From positions 192,391 through 256,390 of the forward strand of contig CAZKXI010000002.1 in assembly GCA_964556755.1 (NCBI GenBank): a stretch of 64,000 nt of DNA, read 5' to 3'. Made by a program: the position numbers and the translations under genes. The notes below the pieces were generated by a model, which searched no databases, was not told where the DNA came from, and saw only the letters and a program-made list of their open reading frames with translations. The stretch is from UBA4085 sp964556755. Lineage in GTDB: Bacteria > Acidobacteriota > Aminicenantia > Aminicenantales > UBA4085. Shown one piece after another: positions 35,313 through 42,994 of the stretch; position 1 is the stretch's first letter; every line of letters starts with the position of its first letter.

Positions 35313-38300
35313 ATGTACATCAAGCGGCTCGAACTGCAAGGCTTCAAGACGTTCCCGGAGAGGACCAAGGTCGTCTTCAATCCCGGGATCACCATCATCA
35401 TCGGCCCCAACGGAACCGGCAAGAGCAACATCGTCGAGGCCATCCAGTGGGTCCTGGGCGGCCATCGCCAGAAGACCGTCCGCGGCGAGCGGACCGAGGA
35501 CGCCATCTTCAACGGCACCCAGAAGCGGCCCTCCATGGGCATGGCCGACGTGACCCTGACGCTGCAGAACAGCGAGGACGAGCTCCAGATCAACCACCGC
35601 GCCTTCCGCACGGGCGAGAGCGAATACCGACTGGACGGCAAGGTCGTCCGCCTGCGGGACATCCAGGAGGAGCTCTGGAAGAAGGCCATCTCCGAGAACC
35701 GGTACTACGTCATCGAGCAGGGCGCCATCGGGACCTTCGTCACGTCCAAGCCCGTCGAGAAGCGGGCCCTCATCGAAGAGGCGGCCGGCACCTCCTACTA
35801 CAGGGACAAGAAGCGGCTGGCCGAGAACAAGCTCGGCGACGCCGAGGCCAACCTGACCCGGCTGGAGGACATCCTGGCCGAGGTGGCCAAGTCCCGCAAC
35901 TCCCTGGCCCGCCAGGCCGGGGCGGCCGAGCGCCACCGCAAGCTGCGCGAGCGCATCCGCGAGCTGACGGTCCTCCACTTCAAGCACCGCGGCGCGACCC
36001 TTCAGGCGGGACAGCGCGAGATTCAGACCGGGTACGAGGCTTCGCTGGAGACCGAGAGGAGCCAGGGCGCCCGGCTGGCCGAGGAAGAGCGGGCGGTCAA
36101 CCGCAAGCGCGGCGAGGCCCGCGACCTGGAAGAGGCCCTCAAGTCCGGCCAGGAGCGCCTCTACTCGCTCAAAGCCCAGATCGCCCGGGCCGAGGCCGAG
36201 CGCGACCGCGAGACCCGTCGGACCGAAGACCTGGAGATCCTCAGAAGGCGGGCCGCGGCGGCCTCCGATGAGCTCCTGGCCGAGCTGCTGGCCATGGAGC
36301 AGGAGACCGGCGGCGCCCGCGAGGAGAGCACCGTCCAGGCCGAGGCTCTGGCTCTCAAGGAAGCCGAAGCCGGGCGCTTGGAAGCATCCCTCCGGGAGGT
36401 CGAAGAGAGGATCGCCCCCTGGGCGGCCAAGGTCGAACGCCTCCGCTCCGACGCCATCCAGAAGCTGGCCGAGCTGACCCAGGCCCGCAACGAGCAGGCC
36501 AAGATCGACAAGGAGATCGAGCTCGTGCTGCGCCAGGAGGAGAAGCTCCGGGTGCGGCGCGACGAGACCTCCGAGCGCCTGGCCCGCCAGACGGCCGAGC
36601 GCGACGTCCTGGAAGCCGAGCGGGCGGCCAAGGCCGAGGAGATGGCCGGGCGGGAGAAAGCCGAGGACGAGACCCGCGACCGGCTGGCCGGCTCCGCCGC
36701 CGCGATCAACGCCCTGCGCGAGCGGCTGGGGGCGCTGAAAGACGAGCGCGACGCGACGAGCCACCATCTGCAGTCCCTGCGCAAGCTGGAGGCCCAGGAG
36801 CGGCAGGCGGCGGAAGTCCCCGGGCTGCCGTCGGCCTTGGGCGCCTTTGCCGACATGATCTCCTCCGACCCGGCCGACGCCCCCCTGGTCGATGTCTTCT
36901 GGAAAGAGGAGGCCCGCTCGCTGGTCGTCCGGCCGCGGGACCTTCTCGAAGCTCTGGGCGCCGGGGGGCTGCGCGGCAACTTCATGCTGATCTCCCCCGA
37001 CGATCGGACCGGCGAGGAGGATCCGGCCGTCGACGACCCCGACATCCTGGGCCGCTTGAAGGCGCGGCTTCGTCCCGGCCCGGTTCTGGGCGGCCGGCTG
37101 CCGCGGCTCCGGGACGCCGTCATCGTCAGGGACATCCGGGCCGCCGTCCGCCTCTGGCTGGAGCATCCCGGCCTCAGCTTCGTGACGCCGGCCGGCGACA
37201 TCCTGCTGCGGGAAGGCCTGCTGAAGCTGGGCCAGCGCAAGGAGGGATTGTTCACCTTCGTCCAGGAGATCCGCGATCTGGAGGGCCGTCTGCGGGGCCA
37301 GGACGCGGTCATCGAGCCGCTGGCCCGCGAGCTGGCCGGAGCCATGGAGGCCAAGGCCGATCTGGAGGCCCGGCTGGACGGCTTGGCCGGCGAGCTCGCC
37401 GGCCTGCGCCGGAGCCTGGCCGATTGGGAGAAGCGCTCCGCCCTGGCGGCGGCCGAAAGGGACAAGCTGGCCAACGACCTGGCGCTCTTCGGCCACGACC
37501 TCGAGATCTTGGCCATGGACCGGACCGGCTTCCAGGAGAGGAACGAGCGGCACGCCGCCGTCCTGCGGGCCGAGGAAGATGAGGAGCGCCGCCGCCGCGA
37601 GGTCGCCGAGGCCGAGGAGCGGGGCCTGCTGGAGCACCAGGAGCGGGCCAACCGGGAAAGGCAGGCCCTCTTGGAGCTTCGCGGCTCGATCGGCCTGGGA
37701 CGCGAGAGGGTGGCCGGGCTGGAGAGCCGAATCGCATCCCTGGAGACCCGGCGGAGCACCGCGGCGGCCCGCCTCTCGGCCCTTCAGGAGGAGATGCGGG
37801 CTTCCGAGGCCGAGCAGGAGTCCCTGCGCCGGCTGACCGCCGAGCTGGGCGACCGGGCCGTCAATCTCGACGGCCAGCGGGCCGGGCAGGAAGAGGCCCT
37901 GGCCGGCAGCGAGAGCCGGCTGGCCGTCCTGCGGCGGGAGCTGGCCGAGGCCGAAGGCGGCCTGGCGGGCCTGCGGGACGAGCACGAGCGGCTCAAGGAC
38001 GAGCGCGTGGGCTGGGAAGTCCGCAAGGCCGAGGTGGACCGCGATCTGGTCAACCTGGAAGAGGCCTGCTGGCAGGAGCTGAAGAAGACCCTGCAGGAGG
38101 TCAAAGCCGAACCCGTCGCCCCGGAAGCGCCCGAGGCGGGGGCCGCGGAAGCCGAGCTCGAGGAAGCCCGGGAGAGGCTGCAGCGGATCGGGGCCGTCAA
38201 CCTGATGGCCGAGGAGGAGTACCAGCAGGCCAAGGAGAGGCACGATTTCCTGATCCAGCAGCGGACCGACCTGCGCGAGTCCATCGCCCAGACCAAGGCG

Positions 38301-38807
38301 GCCATCCAGCAGATCGACGAGGAGAGCCGGCAGAGGTTCCTGTCCGCCCTGGCCGACGTCAACGCCTATTTCCAGGAGCTGTTCACGACCCTCTTCAAGG
38401 GCGGCTCGGCGGAGGTCCGCCTGCTGGACGCCGAGGATCCCCTGGAGAGCGGGGTCGATGTCCTGGCCCAGCCGCCGGGCAAGAAGATCGGCAACATGGG
38501 CCTGCTCTCCGGCGGCGAGAAGTCCCTGACCAGCCTGGCCTTCCTCTTCGCCCTGTTCCGCTACAAGCCGACGCCCTTCTGCATCCTGGACGAGGTCGAC
38601 GCGGCCCTGGACGAGGCCAACCTGATCCGGTTCCTGGAGCTGATGAAGGCGATCAAGTCCGACACCCAGTTCATCATCATCACCCACAACTACCGGACCA
38701 TGGAGGTGGCGGACTACATCTACGGCACGACCATGGAGGAGCCCAACGTGACCCGGGTCTTCTCCATGAAGATGGAGAAGAAGGCGGAGGCCGAGTCCGT
38801 TGCCTAA
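35313..38807 (+). CDS. smc: Chromosome segregation protein SMC
   Basis: A 1164-residue SMC ATPase. The N-terminal head has Walker A GPNGTGKSN (about residues 32-40). A long coiled coil, a hinge at about 500-620 (VPGLPSALGAFADMI region) and a second coiled coil follow. The C-terminal head has signature LLSGGEKSLTSLAFLFALF and Walker B FCILDEVDAALDEAN. It condenses and segregates chromosomes with ScpA/ScpB, which are not in the window. The start at 35313 begins the conserved MYIKRLELQGFKTF; an upstream TTG at 35265 lies in the -35. It overlaps the next gene by eight bases. Confidence 0.95.
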   Translation: MYIKRLELQGFKTFPERTKVVFNPGITIIIGPNGTGKSNIVEAIQWVLGGHRQKTVRGERTEDAIFNGTQKRPSMGMADVTLTLQNSEDELQINHRAFRTGESEYRLDGKVVRLRDIQEELWKKAISENRYYVIEQGAIGTFVTSKPVEKRALIEEAAGTSYYRDKKRLAENKLGDAEANLTRLEDILAEVAKSRNSLARQAGAAERHRKLRERIRELTVLHFKHRGATLQAGQREIQTGYEASLETERSQGARLAEEERAVNRKRGEARDLEEALKSGQERLYSLKAQIARAEAERDRETRRTEDLEILRRRAAAASDELLAELLAMEQETGGAREESTVQAEALALKEAEAGRLEASLREVEERIAPWAAKVERLRSDAIQKLAELTQARNEQAKIDKEIELVLRQEEKLRVRRDETSERLARQTAERDVLEAERAAKAEEMAGREKAEDETRDRLAGSAAAINALRERLGALKDERDATSHHLQSLRKLEAQERQAAEVPGLPSALGAFADMISSDPADAPLVDVFWKEEARSLVVRPRDLLEALGAGGLRGNFMLISPDDRTGEEDPAVDDPDILGRLKARLRPGPVLGGRLPRLRDAVIVRDIRAAVRLWLEHPGLSFVTPAGDILLREGLLKLGQRKEGLFTFVQEIRDLEGRLRGQDAVIEPLARELAGAMEAKADLEARLDGLAGELAGLRRSLADWEKRSALAAAERDKLANDLALFGHDLEILAMDRTGFQERNERHAAVLRAEEDEERRRREVAEAEERGLLEHQERANRERQALLELRGSIGLGRERVAGLESRIASLETRRSTAAARLSALQEEMRASEAEQESLRRLTAELGDRAVNLDGQRAGQEEALAGSESRLAVLRRELAEAEGGLAGLRDEHERLKDERVGWEVRKAEVDRDLVNLEEACWQELKKTLQEVKAEPVAPEAPEAGAAEAELEEARERLQRIGAVNLMAEEEYQQAKERHDFLIQQRTDLRESIAQTKAAIQQIDEESRQRFLSALADVNAYFQELFTTLFKGGSAEVRLLDAEDPLESGVDVLAQPPGKKIGNMGLLSGGEKSLTSLAFLFALFRYKPTPFCILDEVDAALDEANLIRFLELMKAIKSDTQFIIITHNYRTMEVADYIYGTTMEEPNVTRVFSMKMEKKAEAESVA

Positions 38808-40269
38808 GGTCCAGCTGTACGTCTCGCCCGGCGGCTACTTCGCCGAGCGCTGGTCGGGCGGGATGTCCATGCCCCCCCTGGGGCTGCTGTCCATCGCCGC
38901 CGTCCTGGAGCGGGAGAGGATCCCGGTCGAGGTCGTCCCCTGCAACGTGCTGGGGATGGGCTGGAAGGACATCGCCCGCAAGATCCGGGCGGACAAGCCC
39001 GACATCGTCGGCGTGACCATCACCACCGAAAACCGCTTCCAGGCCTTCAAGGTCGTCCGTCTGGCCAAGCGGGCCCACCCCGGCTGCCTGACCGTACTGG
39101 GCGGGCCGCACGCCTCGATGGCGGCCGAGGACTGCATCGCCAACATCCCCGAGCTGGACGTGGTCGTGCGCGGCGAGGGCGAGATGACCCTGCTCGAGGT
39201 GGTCCGGGCCTGGGAGGCGAGACCGGCCATGGAATCGCTCCACGGCATCGCCGGGCTCGTCCTCCGCCGGGACGGCCGGCCCTCGGCCAATCCGCCGCGG
39301 ATGCCGATCGCCGACCTCGACAGCCTGCCCTTCCCGGCCTACCATCTGGTCCCGTTCGAGAAGTACAGATTCGCCTTCGACGTGCCCGGGCACGGCCCGC
39401 TGCCGGCGGTCAACGTCATGACCAGCCGCGGCTGCCCCTTCGCCTGCAACTTCTGCGCCACCCCGGTTAACTGGGGCCGCCACGTCCGCATGCGCAGCCC
39501 CGAGAGCGTCATCCGCGAGATCGAGCTGCTCAAGGAGCGCTACGGGATCAAGGTCGTCTTCTTCTTCGACGACACCTTCAACGCCAGCCCCAAGCGGGCC
39601 GACGCCATCTGCGACCTGATGATCGAGCGGAAGCTGGACGTCTTCTTCAAGTGCGACGTGCGCCTGGACATCATGAGCCGGGCCCTGCTGGAGAAGATGA
39701 AGCGGGCCGGGCTCTTCCACCTGTCCTACGGGCTGGAGGCCGGCTCCGACCGGGTCCGGGAGCAGATCGTCGGCAAGCAGATCGAGATGTCCGACTTCCA
39801 CAACCTGACCGCCTGGTGCCTGGAGCTGGGCATCGTGGCCAACGTCTTCTTTATCTTCAGCCACCCGACCGAGACCTGGGAGGAGGCCCAGGTCACGATC
39901 TCGATCATCGAGCAGTACAAGGACCGGATCGAGGGCTCGGTGGCCATCCTCCACATCTACCCGGGCACACCGCTGGAGAAGCTGGCCCGGGAGACCGGCT
40001 TTCTGCCGGAGGGCTTCAGCTGGACCCGGCGCAGCCGGCGCGGCATCATCACCCTGCCGCTGGCCCAGGGCGACGTCCCGCTCTACCGGGACAAGCTGAC
40101 CTGGGCTCAGATCTGCGAGCTCATCCTGCGCTGGTCGTTCAGCGCCAAGCGGACCTCGCTGCTGAAGAAAGCCCCCCGGGCCCTGGGCCAGGTCCGCTCC
40201 CTTTCGGACCTCCGCCGCCTGATCGTCATGGGCTGGGTCTACCTCAAGCTCAAGCGCCGCCGGAAATAG
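38800..40269 (+). CDS. Radical SAM protein with N-terminal B12-binding-type domain
   Basis: A 489-residue enzyme. Residues about 1-140 match the cobalamin-binding Rossmann domain (MPPLGLLSIAAVLERE, VGVTITTENRF, VLGGPHAS, VVRGEGEMTL). The radical SAM core starts at about 205 with SRGCPFACNFCATP (C-x3-C-x2-C). This layout occurs in BchE/HpnP-type and related methylases or cyclases. The B12 His motif DxHxxG is not obvious, so cobalamin use is uncertain. It starts with TTG at 38800, eight bases before the end of smc, and is probably translationally coupled. The substrate is unknown. Confidence 0.85.
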   Translation: MPKVQLYVSPGGYFAERWSGGMSMPPLGLLSIAAVLERERIPVEVVPCNVLGMGWKDIARKIRADKPDIVGVTITTENRFQAFKVVRLAKRAHPGCLTVLGGPHASMAAEDCIANIPELDVVVRGEGEMTLLEVVRAWEARPAMESLHGIAGLVLRRDGRPSANPPRMPIADLDSLPFPAYHLVPFEKYRFAFDVPGHGPLPAVNVMTSRGCPFACNFCATPVNWGRHVRMRSPESVIREIELLKERYGIKVVFFFDDTFNASPKRADAICDLMIERKLDVFFKCDVRLDIMSRALLEKMKRAGLFHLSYGLEAGSDRVREQIVGKQIEMSDFHNLTAWCLELGIVANVFFIFSHPTETWEEAQVTISIIEQYKDRIEGSVAILHIYPGTPLEKLARETGFLPEGFSWTRRSRRGIITLPLAQGDVPLYRDKLTWAQICELILRWSFSAKRTSLLKKAPRALGQVRSLSDLRRLIVMGWVYLKLKRRRK

Positions 40270-40386
40270 CAGACACCTACCGAGCTCAATTTCCAGACAC
40301 ATACCGAATTCGCGATAGATGCGCCCCCCCTGGGGGGCCGCAAGGTCGCTGAATTCGGTATGGGTCCGCGAATTCAAGGAGGGCGC
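40270..40386. repeat. Imperfect tandem repeat plus large inverted repeat (REP-like)
   Basis: An imperfect 24-bp direct repeat (CAGACACCTACCGAGCTC, then CAGACACATACCGAATTC, from about 40270) leads into a perfect 12-bp inverted repeat CATACCGAATTC (40300-40311) / GAATTCGGTATG (40351-40362). The arms continue GCGA/TCGC after one bulged T, and the loop contains a second palindromic core CCCCCCTGGGGGG (40325-40337). No coding frame fits. It could be a REP/BIME-type element, a bidirectional terminator, or an operator in front of the symporter gene. Confidence 0.7.
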
Positions 40387-41856
40387 ATGTCCGTCTACGT
40401 GGTCGTCATCCTCGCCTATCTCGTCGTCCTGACCGGCTTCAACTTCTACCGCTCCCGCAAGATCAAGAGCCAGGACGACTTCCAGGTCGCCGGCCGCAGC
40501 CTCAAGTGGCAGGTCATGGTCTTCACCCTGATCTGCACCTGGATCGGCTCGGGCACCTTCATCTCCGGGGCCGAGTTCGCGGCCAAGGCCGGCTTCTCGG
40601 CCCTCTGGCTGGCGGCCGGCGCCTGGGTCGGGATCATCCTGATCTACTTCCTGGCCGCCAAGATCCACACCTTCGGCCAGTACACCGTGGGCGACGTCCT
40701 GGAGGTCCGCTACGGCCCGGCGGCGCGTCTCTTCGGGGCTATCGCCCTGCTCCTGTCCTTCATCTCCATCGTCTCCTACCAGTTCGTGGCCGGCGGCTTC
40801 ATTCTCAACGTCATCACCGACGGGGCCATCTCGGAGGCGACGGGGACGCTGATCGCGGCCGCCTTCGTCATCCTCTTCACCGCCGTCGGGGGCATGGTGG
40901 CCATCGCCTACACGGACCTACCGAACGGCATCATCATCGTCCTGGCCTGCCTGCTGGCCGTGCCTTTCGTCATCGGCGCCGCCGGCGGCCTGGGCCCGGC
41001 CCGGGCGGCCCTCGATCCGGGCTACTTCGCCGTGGTCAACAGCCAATTCGGGGCCCATCCCTGGCTGAAGGCCATCGGCTACTTCCTCTCGACCATGTTC
41101 CTCCTGCTCGGCGTGCAGAGCATGTATCAGAAGTTCTACAGCGCCAAGTCCGGCCGCGACGCCAAGAAGGCCGTGGCCTGGTGGACGGTCGGCACCATCT
41201 TCGTCGAGAGCATCGTGGTCGTCATCGCCGTCTTCGCCTATTCCAAGCTGCAGGGCCAGATCGACTTGAGCGTGCCCAAGGCCGGCGGCAAGGTCGTCCT
41301 GATGGCCGCCAAGCAGCTTGTGCCCGTGCCGGTGGGCGTGCTGCTGCTGGGCGCGGCCTGCGCGGTGGTCATCTCCACCGGCATGAACTACCTCCTCTCG
41401 CCCTCGACCACCCTGATCCGCGACATCTACCAGCGCTTCCTGAAGAAGGACGCCGATCCCAAGAAGATGGTCGCTCTTCAAAAGGTCGTCATCGTCGTCA
41501 TCGGCGTCCTGGCCTTCCTGCTGGCCACCCAGCTGAAGAGCGTGCTGGAGATGAGCCTATTCGCCTACACCATCTACGGCGTCGCCATCACCCCGGCCTT
41601 GATCGCCGCCCTGGCTTGGAAGCGGGCCACCAAGGCCGGCGGGCTGGCCTCGATCGTCTCCGGCACGGTCGTCAGCGTGGCCTTCTTCGTCCTGTCCAAG
41701 GCGCTGCCGGCCGCCCAGGTCCCCGAAGGCGACCCCTGGGGCATCCCGCTCATCTATCCGGCCCTGGCCGTCTCCCTCCTGTCGCTGGTCGTCGTCAGCC
41801 TTCTGACGGCCAAGCCCAAGGAGGAGGAGCTGGCCAAGTTCTTCCCCAAGAAATGA
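40387..41856 (+). CDS. Sodium:solute symporter family (SSS) transporter
   Basis: A 489-residue protein with about thirteen membrane helices, starting with an extracellular N-terminus (VVVILAYLVVLTGFNFY). Family-like stretches include SQDDFQVAGRSLKW, TWIGSGTFISGAEFAAKAG and GGMVAIAYTDLPNGI. It imports an organic solute with Na+; the substrate is unknown. The ATG at 40387 follows AAGGAGGG. Its stop overlaps the start of an HDAC-like hydrolase by ATGA, which hints that the imported compound is acetylated or amide-bearing. Confidence 0.85.
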   Translation: MSVYVVVILAYLVVLTGFNFYRSRKIKSQDDFQVAGRSLKWQVMVFTLICTWIGSGTFISGAEFAAKAGFSALWLAAGAWVGIILIYFLAAKIHTFGQYTVGDVLEVRYGPAARLFGAIALLLSFISIVSYQFVAGGFILNVITDGAISEATGTLIAAAFVILFTAVGGMVAIAYTDLPNGIIIVLACLLAVPFVIGAAGGLGPARAALDPGYFAVVNSQFGAHPWLKAIGYFLSTMFLLLGVQSMYQKFYSAKSGRDAKKAVAWWTVGTIFVESIVVVIAVFAYSKLQGQIDLSVPKAGGKVVLMAAKQLVPVPVGVLLLGAACAVVISTGMNYLLSPSTTLIRDIYQRFLKKDADPKKMVALQKVVIVVIGVLAFLLATQLKSVLEMSLFAYTIYGVAITPALIAALAWKRATKAGGLASIVSGTVVSVAFFVLSKALPAAQVPEGDPWGIPLIYPALAVSLLSLVVVSLLTAKPKEEELAKFFPKK

Positions 41857-42884
41857 CCACGGGCATCATCCGGGACAATCGCTTCCTGGCCCATCACATG
41901 GGCCCCGGTCATCCCGAGTCGCCCGATCGGCTGGCGGCGATATTCGCCCGTCTGGATGCCGAGCCGGGTCTGCCCCTCGCGCGGATCGAGCCGCGGCCGG
42001 CCTCAGTCGGTGAGATCGAGCTTCTCCACGCCCCCGAATATGTCGGCTTCCTGGGAGCCACCACCGGCGCCGATCTCGTGCCCCTTGACGCGGACACGGC
42101 GGCGACGGGCCGGACCTACGAGACGGCGCGGCTGGCGGCCGGCGGGACCCTCGAAGCCGCGGACGCCGTCCTGCGGGGCGACGTCGCCAACGCCTTCGCC
42201 CTGGTCCGTCCCCCCGGCCACCACGCCGAGATCAACCGGGCCATGGGCTTCTGCTTCTTCAACAACGCCGCCCTGGCCGCCGAGCACCTGATCCGTCGCC
42301 GCGGCCTCAACCGCGTCCTGATCGCCGATTGGGACCTCCACCACGGAAACGGGACCCAGCACCTCTTCGACCTCCGCCCCGACGTGCTCTACTTCTCCTC
42401 CCACCAGAGCCCGCTCTTCCCCGGCACGGGCTCGGTGGCCGAGAAGGGCCACGCCGACGGCGAGGGATTCACGGTCAACGTCCCCATGCGGGCCGGACGG
42501 ACGGACGCCGATTTCCTGGGGGCTTATCGGGGCGTCCTCGGGCCCGTCGCAGCCGACTTTCGCCCCGACTTCATCATCGTCTCGGCCGGCTACGACATCT
42601 GCGCCGGCGATCCGCTGGGCGGGATGCTCGTGACCGGAGACGGATTCGCCGCCCTGACGGCCGAGATGATGGAGATGGCCGGGAATCTCTGCCGGGGGCG
42701 CCTGCTTCTGGTTCTCGAGGGCGGATACCACCTGGAAAGGCTGGCGGAAGGCGTCCGCAAGTCGCTCGGCCAGATGACTGGCATCGACCCATCACCGATG
42801 ACGGAGCCCCGCCTCTCCCCAGAGGCGGCCGCGGAGGTAGCCCGGACGGTGGCCGTCCACAAGCGCTTCTGGAGAGGGCTTTAA
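41853..42884 (+). CDS. Histone-deacetylase-family zinc amidohydrolase
   Basis: A 343-residue arginase/deacetylase-fold enzyme. The active-site set is present: the His pair in PPGHHAE, zinc ligands in DWDLHHGNGTQ and in AGYDICAGDPLGG, and a Tyr-containing LVLEGGYHLE near the end. Bacterial members deacetylate acetylpolyamines or other small amides, or act as AcuC-like protein deacetylases. Coupling to an SSS symporter favours a small imported substrate (inference). The start is the ATGA overlap at 41853. Confidence 0.87.
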   Translation: MTTGIIRDNRFLAHHMGPGHPESPDRLAAIFARLDAEPGLPLARIEPRPASVGEIELLHAPEYVGFLGATTGADLVPLDADTAATGRTYETARLAAGGTLEAADAVLRGDVANAFALVRPPGHHAEINRAMGFCFFNNAALAAEHLIRRRGLNRVLIADWDLHHGNGTQHLFDLRPDVLYFSSHQSPLFPGTGSVAEKGHADGEGFTVNVPMRAGRTDADFLGAYRGVLGPVAADFRPDFIIVSAGYDICAGDPLGGMLVTGDGFAALTAEMMEMAGNLCRGRLLLVLEGGYHLERLAEGVRKSLGQMTGIDPSPMTEPRLSPEAAAEVARTVAVHKRFWRGL

Positions 42885-42885
42885 A

Positions 42886-42912
42886 AGCACACCTGTCCCC
42901 AAAAAAGGACGT
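42886..42912. repeat. Short motif resembling dispersed intergenic repeats
   Basis: AAGCACACCTGTCCCCAAA followed by AAAGGACG. GTCC and GGAC can pair around an A-rich loop. The GTCCCC-type core resembles dispersed REP-like elements seen in many genomes, but only one copy is in this window. Confidence 0.3.
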
Positions 42913-42951
42913 TATATCGAAAAAAAGACCTACCCCATCAGGCGGAGGGCT

Positions 42952-42960
42952 TGGTATAAT
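42952..42960 (+). promoter_or_regulatory. Extended -10 promoter of the FecR-domain gene
   Basis: TGGTATAAT (42952-42960) is a consensus extended -10. No good -35 is present 17 bp upstream. The leader would be about 28 nt with CAAGGAGAA before the ATG. Confidence 0.5.
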
Positions 42961-42994
42961 TTTTGCATAGAATAGAGGCGCAAGGAGAACGGAT

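Noticed and set aside
35142..38687. An 1181-codon open frame antisense to smc, and similar long antisense frames elsewhere
   Set aside because: High GC at third positions removes stops on the other strand. The smc frame has all family motifs; the antisense one has none and is compositionally odd.
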